From the IMG/VR virus record IMGVR_UViG_3300027710_000958, positions 1-33,613 of that record: a stretch of 33,613 bases of DNA. One strand, 5' to 3'. The DNA is from a virus. Of the stretch, positions 5,485-10,552 are shown piece after piece (positions within the stretch are counted from its first letter, which is position 1; each line of letters starts with the position of its first letter). A program made the translations under genes and the position numbers. Below the pieces are notes generated by a model that worked only from the letters and a program-made list of their open reading frames with translations, made no database searches and was not told the origin of the DNA.

Positions 5485-5857
5485 TAACGATCCCTTCGCG
5501 ATCAACTATATCGCTCAACTCAGCGAACTTCTGTTTGTACTTGTAGACCTGCGACTTAGCTTCATGCAGTGCTTCGCCGATACAGTCTTCGGCAGTCCCG
5601 TCTGTGAGCACATCTTTGGCATTCTCGTACAGACACCCGCCCAGGTAGTGCGAGCCCATCTCAAGGCTATCAACCATTACACGTACACGGAGCATGAACC
5701 AGTCCAAGTTGCCGGAATCAATGTCTCTGCAGATCTGCTTAACATCGTGGCACTCGTCATCGAAGCAATCATGCGGGCTCAAGTCCTCGTAGCTCTTGTC
5801 TACAATAACAGTGAAGCCATCGCGCTCGTAAGTTGCCAGTTCGTCGTAGTATCGCAT
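5477..5857 (-). CDS. Conserved small phage protein (126 aa)
   Basis: Begins MRYYDELATYERDGFTVIVD, followed by KSYEDLSPHDCFDDE. By memory this N-terminal layout (short beta hairpin, then DLSPHDCFDD) is shared with other phage hypotheticals. Acidic, with three Cys in the middle third and a long C-terminal helix (EALHEAKSQVYKYKQKFAEL). Second gene of the unit after the 48-aa gene at 5867-6013. Function unknown. Confidence 0.82.
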   Translation of the reverse strand: MRYYDELATYERDGFTVIVDKSYEDLSPHDCFDDECHDVKQICRDIDSGNLDWFMLRVRVMVDSLEMGSHYLGGCLYENAKDVLTDGTAEDCIGEALHEAKSQVYKYKQKFAELSDIVDREGIVSV

Positions 5858-5866
5858 GTTGAGTCC

Positions 5867-6013
5867 TTATCGTGTTGCGGGTTTAACAATGATGTCGCAG
5901 GGGTAGCCATCGTGCTCGATTAGCCCTTTGCGTACATACCACAGCTCGCAGTCTGCGTCATAGAATACAGTATCAATGACACGCCCTTTGCGTATAACGT
6001 CCCATGCTTTCAT
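5867..6013 (-). CDS. Small conserved phage protein (48 aa)
   Basis: Reads MKAWDVIRKGRVIDTVFYDA, then DCELWYVRKGLIEHDGYP, ending IIVKPATR. The pattern WDV...G.VIDTV.YD.DC...YV...LI.HDGY is, by memory, a recurrent small protein of T4-like phages. AAAGGAGCAAAGC precedes the ATG, with the promoter at 6038-6066. Function unknown. Confidence 0.8.
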   Translation of the reverse strand: MKAWDVIRKGRVIDTVFYDADCELWYVRKGLIEHDGYPCDIIVKPATR

Positions 6014-6037
6014 GCTTTGCTCCTTTAGTGTAAGTGT

Positions 6038-6066
6038 ATTATAACACGATTCTGCTTAGGTGTCAA
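6038..6066 (-). promoter_or_regulatory. Sigma70 promoter
   Basis: Minus strand TTGACA (6066-6061), 17 bases, TATAAT (6043-6038), followed by the common leader ACACTTACACTAAAGGAGC. Drives 5867-6013, 5477-5857 and 5248-5484. Confidence 0.88.
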
Positions 6067-6067
6067 G

Positions 6068-6097
6068 CCCTGCGAAGTACCCAGGCGACTTGCAGGG
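6068..6097 (-). terminator. Possible stem-loop between units
   Basis: CCCTGC (6068-6073) pairs with GCAGGG (6092-6097), just upstream of the promoter at 6038-6066 and after the stop at 6120. No good T-run, so it may be a cassette hairpin and not a true terminator. Confidence 0.4.
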
Positions 6098-6119
6098 TCT
6101 AGTGGCAGGGCCTGGCACT

Positions 6120-6341
6120 TCAGCAATCTGGATCAAAGGATTCCCACTCTTGCGCTTCGTCGGGCTGACCATCGTACTCGTCATCTTCCTCATCGTCCTC
6201 GCCGATCAGCAGATCGTTAGCAAGGCACATGTCCTTAACGTCATCTTCGCTCATGTAAGCCAGCGCCATCTCTGCCACAGCTTCTGCGGAGATCATGCCC
6301 TCGTCCATCATAGCAATCAGTTTGGAAGTGTATTCGCGCAT
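6120..6341 (-). CDS. Small acidic phage protein (73 aa)
   Basis: Begins MREYTSKLIAMMDEGMISAE. A helical N-terminal part (AVAEMALAYMSEDDVKDMC) resembles the small family of phage proteins with 'L..M...G..S.E..A...L.YMSEDDV'. It is followed by a very acidic tail (GEDDEEDDEYDG). The acidic tail could mimic nucleic acid or bind basic host proteins; that is inference. AAGGAGC upstream, promoter 6373-6401. Confidence 0.8.
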   Translation of the reverse strand: MREYTSKLIAMMDEGMISAEAVAEMALAYMSEDDVKDMCLANDLLIGEDDEEDDEYDGQPDEAQEWESFDPDC

Positions 6342-6372
6342 TTCAAGCTCCTTAGTGTTTCAGTGTAAGTGT

Positions 6373-6401
6373 ATTATAACGCAAAATTGTGTGCAGGGCA
6401 A
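6373..6401 (-). promoter_or_regulatory. Sigma70 promoter overlapping a terminator
   Basis: Minus strand TTGCCC (6401-6396), 17 bases, TATAAT (6378-6373). Same arrangement and same altered -35 as at 3582-3610. Confidence 0.75.
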
Positions 6402-6418
6402 CCTAATACCCTGCACAC
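6389..6418 (-). terminator. Terminator merged with next promoter
   Basis: Perfect 10-bp inverted repeat GTGTGCAGGG (6389-6398) / CCCTGCACAC (6409-6418), followed on the minus strand by AATTTTGC. Ends the gene at 6426-6698 and overlaps the -35 of the promoter at 6373-6401. The hairpin sequence differs from that at 3596-3629 but the loop (TATTAGGTTG versus TTATAGGTTG) is nearly the same. Confidence 0.72.
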
Positions 6419-6425
6419 TGTAGGG

Positions 6426-6698
6426 TTATACCGCTTCCAACATGTTAGCAGGCACTTTCCACAGGCCCTGCGCGGTACGCACAGTGACAAATTTAATAGC
6501 GATCTTGTCTACTGTGCCAGTGTAGGTCATGCCCGTTTTCATAGACGTGAACCGTACAGTACCGCCCAAGCGGAGCGTTCGCTTGGTTGCATCAGTAAGG
6601 CGTGCGCGAGCGAACTTGACAGCGTCGATGATGCTAGACAGTTGCTCGTTAGTGAAGTTGCCTGCAATGATCTCAGCGTTGATAGTTTGAATCGACAT
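6426..6698 (-). CDS. Conserved phage protein with SH3-like C-terminal half (90 aa)
   Basis: Begins MSIQTINAEIIAGNFTNEQL. A helical first half (SSIIDAVKFARARLT) is followed by a beta-rich half (GGTVRFTSMKTGMTYTGTV, then KIAIKFVTV and LWKVPANMLEAV). By memory this two-part layout, ending in W.VPANML, is widespread in phages. The beta part looks like a small SH3-like barrel, suggesting nucleic-acid or protein binding, without firm function. Promoter 6725-6753; GGAGCATCC precedes the ATG. Confidence 0.84.
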   Translation of the reverse strand: MSIQTINAEIIAGNFTNEQLSSIIDAVKFARARLTDATKRTLRLGGTVRFTSMKTGMTYTGTVDKIAIKFVTVRTAQGLWKVPANMLEAV

Positions 6699-6724
6699 GG
6701 ATGCTCCTTAGTGTGTAAGCCTTA

Positions 6725-6753
6725 ATTATACAGTGGTTTTACCTGATTGTCAA
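6725..6753 (-). promoter_or_regulatory. Sigma70 promoter (cassette type)
   Basis: Minus strand TTGACA (6753-6748), 17 bases, TATAAT (6730-6725). The stop TGA of the gene at 6750-6899 lies inside the -35 box. Confidence 0.86.
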
Positions 6754-6899
6754 CCAATAACCCTGGACAGCGTAGGGTTACTGCGAACTACCCGGCGCCA
6801 GTCCCACAGAGCTTGTACATAGGCCCTGCGGGATTGGGTAAACTTGGGATCTCGTTTACCCGCCCAGATGACAAAGTTCAGACGCTCTATATTAGACAT
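6750..6899 (-). CDS. Small basic phage protein (49 aa)
   Basis: Reads MSNIERLNFVIWAGKRDPKF, then TQSRRAYVQALWDWRRVV, ending SRVIG. Rich in Arg and Trp. The start at 6899 has GGAGC upstream; a longer frame to 6974 lies within the previous gene and is less likely. The reading frame passes through an AGGGTTA hairpin (6758-6780), and the stop sits in the next promoter's -35, so its end may have been created by insertion of the promoter cassette. Confidence 0.65.
   Translation of the reverse strand: MSNIERLNFVIWAGKRDPKFTQSRRAYVQALWDWRRVVRSNPTLSRVIG
6758..6780 (-). repeat. Cassette hairpin TAACCCT/AGGGTTA inside a gene end
   Basis: TAACCCT (6758-6764) and AGGGTTA (6774-6780) pair perfectly with a 9-base loop. 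The same hairpin type forms gene ends at 3614-3637 and 3966-3985, but here the TAA is out of frame and the gene reads through it. Confidence 0.65.
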
Positions 6900-6900
6900 A

Positions 6901-7176
6901 TTACATGCTCCAGTAGAGTTCTGAGCTTGGATCACAGCTTCGTGGCGTGTCATGCGGGATCTGCACTTCTGCACCGCTCATCAAGTTCCGCACAGTTTTC
7001 ATGCTAGGCGTCCAGTCAAAGCGGAAGCCGTCTTCTGGGCGATACAGTGGAAACAGATCCGCTACAGTGCGGCGCATGGCATTGTCGTCTGCTACGGGCC
7101 AAACTGTAGTAGAGTACAGGCGCTCTCCGGTTTTGTAGCGAGCATCTGCTTTGTAGATGTATAGTGTATAACTCAT
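6901..7176 (-). CDS. Small phage protein of unknown function (91 aa)
   Basis: Begins MSYTLYIYKADARYKTGERL, followed by YSTTVWPVADDNAMRRTVADL. By memory this resembles phage hypotheticals with a 'YxLYIYKaDaR.ksGeRl..ttvw' start. AAGGAGCTGAC precedes the ATG; promoter at 7202-7230. The next gene begins 2 bases after its stop. Function unknown. Confidence 0.8.
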   Translation of the reverse strand: MSYTLYIYKADARYKTGERLYSTTVWPVADDNAMRRTVADLFPLYRPEDGFRFDWTPSMKTVRNLMSGAEVQIPHDTPRSCDPSSELYWSM

Positions 7177-7201
7177 GTCAGCTCCTTGTTAGTGTAAGAG
7201 T

Positions 7202-7230
7202 ATTATAGCACGGTTTTACCTGCTTGTCAA
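7202..7230 (-). promoter_or_regulatory. Sigma70 promoter (cassette type)
   Basis: Minus strand TTGACA (7230-7225), 17 bases with GGTAAAACC, TATAAT (7207-7202). The stop TGA of the GIY-YIG-like gene lies inside this -35. Confidence 0.88.
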
Positions 7231-7565
7231 TCCCCGCGAACATCTGTGTTGAGCACGGGCTTGACAGCACGGCGTATCTCAACTTCCCGCTTATGGGCTT
7301 CAGCCTTGCCGCGAACCACTTCGTGTATATAGCACTCGATCTCGTCCTTAGACTCCAGCTTGCGAAGTTCAGCGCACAGTAGCCAGTTCTTGTCTTCTGT
7401 CTTTGCACGATAGAAATGCTTGTTGGCACGAACGCGAACCGACTTGCCCACAGTGCTTTCTGTCTTTGCAGTGACACCTATATAGTTCTTGCCGTTGACG
7501 ACAAGTTCGTATATGATGTGATTGCGATCTACTCGCTTTTTACGGGGTGCTAGTGTCTGTGTCAT
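7227..7565 (-). CDS. GIY-YIG-like endonuclease-fold protein (112 aa), probably leaderless
   Basis: Starts MTQTLAPRKKRVDRNHIIYE. Motifs of the GIY-YIG nuclease fold are visible though degenerate: IIYELV in place of the first triplet, NYIGVT for YIG, a VRVRANKHF segment with conserved Arg and His, a KREVEIR helix with the metal-binding type Glu, and VLNTD near the end. Such domains occur in homing and host-DNA-degrading phage nucleases; activity is uncertain given the altered first motif. The ATG lies only 7 bases after the -10 (7577-7572), so the mRNA should begin at or next to the start codon and lack a ribosome site. Confidence 0.7.
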   Translation of the reverse strand: MTQTLAPRKKRVDRNHIIYELVVNGKNYIGVTAKTESTVGKSVRVRANKHFYRAKTEDKNWLLCAELRKLESKDEIECYIHEVVRGKAEAHKREVEIRRAVKPVLNTDVRGD

Positions 7566-7571
7566 GTGTGT

Positions 7572-7600
7572 ATTATAACACGGTTTTACCAGATCGTCAA
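7572..7600 (-). promoter_or_regulatory. Sigma70 promoter abutting the start codon
   Basis: Minus strand TTGACG (7600-7595), 17 bases, TATAAT (7577-7572). The downstream ATG is at 7565, giving an essentially leaderless transcript. Confidence 0.84.
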
Positions 7601-7659
7601 GTCTTTTTGACAAGTTTTTTCGTTGTATTTTCGCCACAGATCTGGCACTCCAAGAGAAA
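7601..7659. other. Short non-coding spacer
   Basis: No gene is seen. On the minus strand it has GTCAAAAAGACTTGAC, which duplicates part of the -35 region, and is otherwise unremarkable. Confidence 0.5.
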
Positions 7660-7684
7660 CCCTATAGCCTACTCAACTATAGGG
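7651..7684 (-). terminator. Terminator of the tRNA/RNA transcript
   Basis: CCCTATAG (7684-7677), 9-base loop, CTATAGGG (7667-7660), followed on the minus strand by TTTCTCTTGG. Placed at the end of the transcript that starts at 8082-8110. Confidence 0.6.
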
Positions 7685-7740
7685 TCTTTCAGTCAGCGTC
7701 TCAGCAAGTGTCCGTCCGCCGCCCTCCCCGCTTGTTCCTG

Positions 7741-7860
7741 CACATGTACGAGCCTTAACCGCCGGAAGGCAACGGTCGCGAGTTCAGTCTTTGCCACACA
7801 GCTTACAGCCGTTATTCAAATATTACACTACAATCACCAAGACTTCCGGCTCCTAATTGC
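7741..7860 (-). ncRNA. Candidate structured RNA downstream of tRNA
   Basis: No protein gene fits here. On the minus strand GCCGGAAG (7850-7843) pairs exactly with CTTCCGGC (7768-7761), closing a domain of about 75 bases. An adjacent GAGCC/GGCTC pair (7853-7849 with 7754-7750) competes with or extends the helix. Inside, AACGG and CCGTT form another short stem. It would be co-transcribed with the tRNA from the promoter at 8082-8110. I looked for a tmRNA-like tag ending in ALAA and for other known RNA hallmarks and found none, so the family is unknown. Confidence 0.4.
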
Positions 7861-7879
7861 TTAGTAATATCCTATGCTC

Positions 7880-7955
7880 AAACTTAAGGTTTATCAACTC
7901 TATATATAGTGTATATATTCTAGTGTAACTCTACACTATATAGTAACGTATACAA
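7880..7955. repeat. AT-rich inverted repeats beside the tRNA
   Basis: The segment holds repeated TATATAGTGTA / TACACTATATA words in both orientations, for example TAGTGTA...TACACTA around 7921-7940. A similar set (ACTACAGTATATATA, CTACACTGTATAGTAG) lies on the other side of the tRNA at 8041-8080. They could form stems flanking the tRNA that guide processing. Confidence 0.55.
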
Positions 7956-8033
<78 letters not shown>

Positions 8034-8081
8034 ACTGTATACTACACTACAGTATATATAACTCTACACTGTATAGTAGTT

Positions 8082-8110
8082 ATTATAGCATGGTTCTATG
8101 GTTTTGTCAA
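8082..8110 (-). promoter_or_regulatory. Sigma70 promoter of the tRNA
   Basis: Minus strand TTGACA (8110-8105), 17 bases, TATAAT (8087-8082), perfect boxes. Confidence 0.87.
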
Positions 8111-8541
8111 CGTGGATTACCGTGGAGTGTGGTTAGGAATCCACAGAAAAATACGGTGGTTTTTTGGTTGAAATCGTGGGGAAAGTGCCACAAATTTGGT
8201 AGAATTTTTACCATTTTGAGAGAAAAAATGGCCGATCTCGGGTGGTTTCTAGGGTGGTCTACGGTTCGGAGCACTGTGGTCTAGAGAGGCTTTAGTCAAA
8301 TGTTCCATCGCCAGATCAAAGAATTTCCACACTAGATCATGTTTTCTTTGGTCTAGATCCACGGCCCCCTGACCGTTACAGCGGGGTATTCCACTAGGCC
8401 GCTACAGCGGGGTATTCAGGTCTATATACGCATCCTCTACACTAGTCGATCAAGTGTTCTTAACAGCGTTGGATGTTTGGTTGTTGTATATAGTGTAACC
8501 GTTACAGCGGGGTATTTGGGTTGGGTGCTACAGCGGGGTAT
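8111..8541. other. Gene-free region with iterons and stem-loops
   Basis: No frame here has a ribosome site or protein-like composition; the only longer frame (64 codons from 8090, plus strand) starts inside the tRNA promoter. Features present: GTGGATT (8112-8118) / AATCCAC (8138-8144) hairpin, a GTGG-rich stretch, an AGATCAAAGAA ... TTCTTTGGTCT near-perfect inverted repeat around 8314-8365, and four iterons (separate entry). Candidate replication origin or regulator-binding region. Confidence 0.6.
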
Positions 8542-8542
8542 T
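8376..8542 (+). repeat. Four 15-bp iterons YTACAGCGGGGTATT in two pairs
   Basis: Copies at 8376-8390, 8402-8416, 8502-8516 and 8528-8542, identical apart from the first base. Within each pair the spacing is exactly 26 bp, and the pairs are 126 bp apart. The first copy of each pair is preceded by CCG, the second by G. Several extend to a dyad such as CCGCTACAGCGG. A degenerate copy (ATACAGCGGGGTTATT) lies on the minus strand near 1000-1016. The pattern is typical of protein-binding iterons; the ligand is unknown. Confidence 0.9.
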
Positions 8543-8745
8543 TACTTACGTGACTTATCAGCTAGGTATCGTATGTGCTCACGTACTTCTAATATGTCTA
8601 CTGCACTATATAGTAGTAGTTCTCTTAGTAGTCCCATACAGTATAGTCTATGTAGTGCTTTGTCGTGTTTATACGGAGAGTTCTCCAACATCTCTTCGAT
8701 CTCTTTACGGAATATATCTTTGCGAGTAGGTTGGTTCGTGGACAT
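8542..8745 (-). CDS. Small charged helical phage protein (67 aa)
   Basis: Begins MSTNQPTRKDIFRKEIEEML and ends REHIRYLADKSRK. Predicted all alpha, strongly charged. The stop overlaps the last iteron. The upstream sequence is a perfect inverted repeat ACATGTAA/TTACATGT (8742-8761) that includes the start codon, leaving no clear ribosome site, so start and regulation are uncertain. Function unknown. Confidence 0.6.
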   Translation of the reverse strand: MSTNQPTRKDIFRKEIEEMLENSPYKHDKALHRLYCMGLLRELLLYSAVDILEVREHIRYLADKSRK

Positions 8746-8761
8746 GTAATTATTTACATGT
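8742..8761. repeat. Inverted repeat ACATGTAA-TTAT-TTACATGT at a start codon
   Basis: A perfect 8-bp dyad between the stop of the glycosyltransferase-like gene and the start of the 67-aa gene. It could be an operator or an RNA hairpin that hides the start codon. Confidence 0.75.
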
Positions 8762-8763
8762 TT

Positions 8764-9483
8764 TTACAGCCAAGTCCAGTGTTGTCCTTGTACGGGAGTT
8801 AGTCCTATGTGTGATCGTTGTATAAAGTAACGATCTTCTCCGATGTTTAATTGATCAACCAGGTTTGCATACACAGAGTCTACTAGTATAAGGCTTTGAG
8901 CACGTTCTAGGGTTAATAGCCAGTCTTGTAGGTTGTATCCTGGGAGTTGGGTAATTTCTACTGTTTGCCAGTCGGCGGGTATGATGTTGGGATCGTAAGT
9001 GGCACGGTGATCGGATCCTTGCAAGTGTACCGCCACATAGTTGGGGTTTTGTACTACTTCTTTGTACAGTGCTTCTTCACGTGCTGGATTCCGTGTAATA
9101 TACTTGTGTAGATCCCATTTCTTCAGGAAAGGTACGCCTGCACGTATATATTTGTACTGATCAAAGGAAGTGTACTGGAAATACTTTTCTTTGGAGAAAT
9201 CGTGGTTACTCAAGTGCTGATACAGGGGTATGATTTCATCACAGCGGAAGTTCCGCAGTCGCTCCAGGGGTACGTCATAAAAGTAGCGTCCCGGGGCATC
9301 GTACGGTACAGGTACCCACTTTACCCACGGGGCCAGGGCAGTCATGCTTGGTACAAACTGATCCAGGATGGGCCAGATGATGTCATACCCTTCTTCATAG
9401 AAGTGGCCCGCTATGGGGAGTGCTATGATTAAATCGCCCAGCCCACGTGTTTGGATGATGCCCAGTGTCTTGCGAGTTACCAT
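8764..9483 (-). CDS. GT-B / heptosyltransferase-like (GT9-like) protein (239 aa)
   Basis: Begins MVTRKTLGIIQTRGLGDLII and continues ALPIAGHFYEEGYDI. The RGLGDLI..LP....F...GY.I start is the N-terminal Rossmann signature of the heptosyltransferase/GT9 clan, which transfer sugars from nucleotide donors. A second-domain signature follows: YVAVHLQGSDHRATYDP and later LTLERAQSLILVDSVYANL, matching the donor-binding half. At 239 aa it is shorter than bacterial heptosyltransferases (about 320-350), as is usual for phage versions. It starts within the stop of the 55-aa gene (ATGGTAA). Donor and acceptor are unknown; glycosylation of virion, host surface or a small molecule are all possible. Confidence 0.75.
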   Translation of the reverse strand: MVTRKTLGIIQTRGLGDLIIALPIAGHFYEEGYDIIWPILDQFVPSMTALAPWVKWVPVPYDAPGRYFYDVPLERLRNFRCDEIIPLYQHLSNHDFSKEKYFQYTSFDQYKYIRAGVPFLKKWDLHKYITRNPAREEALYKEVVQNPNYVAVHLQGSDHRATYDPNIIPADWQTVEITQLPGYNLQDWLLTLERAQSLILVDSVYANLVDQLNIGEDRYFIQRSHIGLTPVQGQHWTWL

Positions 9484-9644
9484 GTTGGATTGGGAGTAAT
9501 GTCGCGATAAGTGATCACGTTGCCGGCGCCATATTGTGCCGCGGCCATCTGTTGTACAGCATAGGCATTTTCAGCTGACATTTGGACAGCTACAGTGTTA
9601 GAGCGATCGCCGTTGAGTGCAATCCGTACTTCGAAAAGATACAT
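9477..9644 (-). CDS. Small phage protein (55 aa)
   Basis: Reads MYLFEVRIALNGDRSNTVAV, then QMSAENAYAVQQMAAAQYG, ending ITPNPTW. The beta-hairpin then helix (FEVRI.LNG......V...AENAY.A...A.AQYG..NVI.YR) is, by memory, a common small phage protein. AGGAGATCACAC precedes the ATG and the promoter is at 9671-9699. The end overlaps the glycosyltransferase-like gene. Function unknown. Confidence 0.8.
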   Translation of the reverse strand: MYLFEVRIALNGDRSNTVAVQMSAENAYAVQQMAAAQYGAGNVITYRDITPNPTW

Positions 9645-9670
9645 GTGTGATCTCCTGTTGATATGTGTTA

Positions 9671-9699
9671 ATTATAACATGGTTTTACCACCGTGTCAA
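9671..9699 (-). promoter_or_regulatory. Sigma70 promoter (cassette type)
   Basis: Minus strand TTGACA (9699-9694), 17 bases with GGTAAAACC, TATAAT (9676-9671). Drives the 55-aa and the first glycosyltransferase-like gene. Confidence 0.87.
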
Positions 9700-9701
9700 C
9701 C

Positions 9702-10460
9702 TTATGCGTAGCGTATGTTTGGAAAGCGTGGAAAGTAGCACTCGTTACGGGCCAGGGGCATGTCCACACGGGCTTCTAAGCGTATATCGGGTATGCCCAG
9801 CCCCACAGCCAGGGCGTATGCTTGGGATTGGTTTCCAATAAAGGTTTTGGCACCCCCTATAACCTGGGCCAGTTCCAGCATGGTACCCGTGGCATAGTAG
9901 GGTATGTCCCAACCCGTAGTCTGGGTGAACGCGGCGTACTCTTCGGGTAGCCCCACAAACAGTGCCCGGTCTTCATAGCCCTGGGCTTTTAGGTCGTCCC
10001 ATATAGGTGCGGGGGTAGACCCTATCCAGCGTAGGGTACGGTTAATAACAACATCGCGTCCGGATTCCACTACAGGGTCGGGCACGGTCAGCCAGGGGGT
10101 ATACATCAGGTCTGGGCTCACGTTGTGTACTTGTGCGTACAGGTCCAGGTAGTTGGCCGGGTGGCCCACGAACTGGGGTCTGAAGCGATCCAGGTTATGG
10201 GTAATCTCTATAACAGGGTCCATGATCCCAAAGTAGGTGATGTACTCCTGGGCTTCCATGAACTCACGCATATAGTCGTAGTCGTCCTGGGTCATGCGCC
10301 CTTGATGGAAGGGGGCCGGGGGTGACCCATAGTAGTGCTGGCCTATCCAATCCATTTGGTTAAGGTGCAAGTAGAACGCACCCCCGCCTGTGTGCTTGAC
10401 AATGGGTAAAGAATAGATTAGGTCGCCTGTGGCTCCGGAGTGTTTATATCTGTTGGTCAT
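9702..10460 (-). CDS. GT-B / glycosyltransferase-like phage protein (252 aa)
   Basis: Begins MTNRYKHSGATGDLIYSLPI. The HSGATGDLIYSLPIVK motif is the Rossmann start of phage proteins of the heptosyltransferase-like clan. A C-terminal donor-type half is visible (ALFVGLPEEYAAF; MLELAQVIGGAKTFIGNQSQ, then AYALAVGLGIP), where IGGAK.FIGNQS..YALA.GLGIP resembles the sugar-nucleotide pocket of that clan. It is separated from the first glycosyltransferase-like gene by a promoter, so the two are independently read. Likely a sugar transferase; substrate unknown. A late-type promoter candidate lies 17 bases upstream. Confidence 0.75.
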   Translation of the reverse strand: MTNRYKHSGATGDLIYSLPIVKHTGGGAFYLHLNQMDWIGQHYYGSPPAPFHQGRMTQDDYDYMREFMEAQEYITYFGIMDPVIEITHNLDRFRPQFVGHPANYLDLYAQVHNVSPDLMYTPWLTVPDPVVESGRDVVINRTLRWIGSTPAPIWDDLKAQGYEDRALFVGLPEEYAAFTQTTGWDIPYYATGTMLELAQVIGGAKTFIGNQSQAYALAVGLGIPDIRLEARVDMPLARNECYFPRFPNIRYA

Positions 10461-10476
10461 AATATACGTAGTTTAC

Positions 10477-10485
10477 TATATTTAA
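10477..10485 (-). promoter_or_regulatory. Possible T4-type late promoter (TTAAATATA)
   Basis: TTAAATATA lies 17 bases before the ATG at 10460, where a T4-like late -10 (TATAAATA) would be expected, and no -35 box is seen. Weak evidence from similarity and position only. Confidence 0.35.
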
Positions 10486-10518
10486 GTTTCTAGTTCAAGA
10501 GCGTCAAATGTTCTGACA

Positions 10519-10527
10519 CTAAATATG
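10519..10527 (+). promoter_or_regulatory. Possible T4-type late promoter (CTAAATATG)
   Basis: CTAAATATG lies 26 bases before the ATG at 10553 in a divergent intergenic region without any TTGACA box. Shares TAAATAT with the minus-strand candidate at 10477-10485. Would suit late expression of a virion protein. Confidence 0.35.
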
Positions 10528-10552
10528 TGCTGTACCAGGAAACTTCACTTAT

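Noticed and set aside
5216-5923. 235-codon plus-strand frame
   Set aside because: Antisense to three minus-strand genes in one operon and begins in a promoter.
7741-7860. tmRNA
   Set aside because: No alanine acceptor-like ends or a tag frame ending in ALAA were found.
8090-8284. 64-codon plus-strand frame in the gene-free region
   Set aside because: Starts inside the tRNA promoter, has no ribosome site, and its Trp/Gly-rich product reflects GTGG-rich DNA.
8376-8542. CRISPR array
   Set aside because: Only four short repeats, two different spacings, and no unique spacers of constant length.
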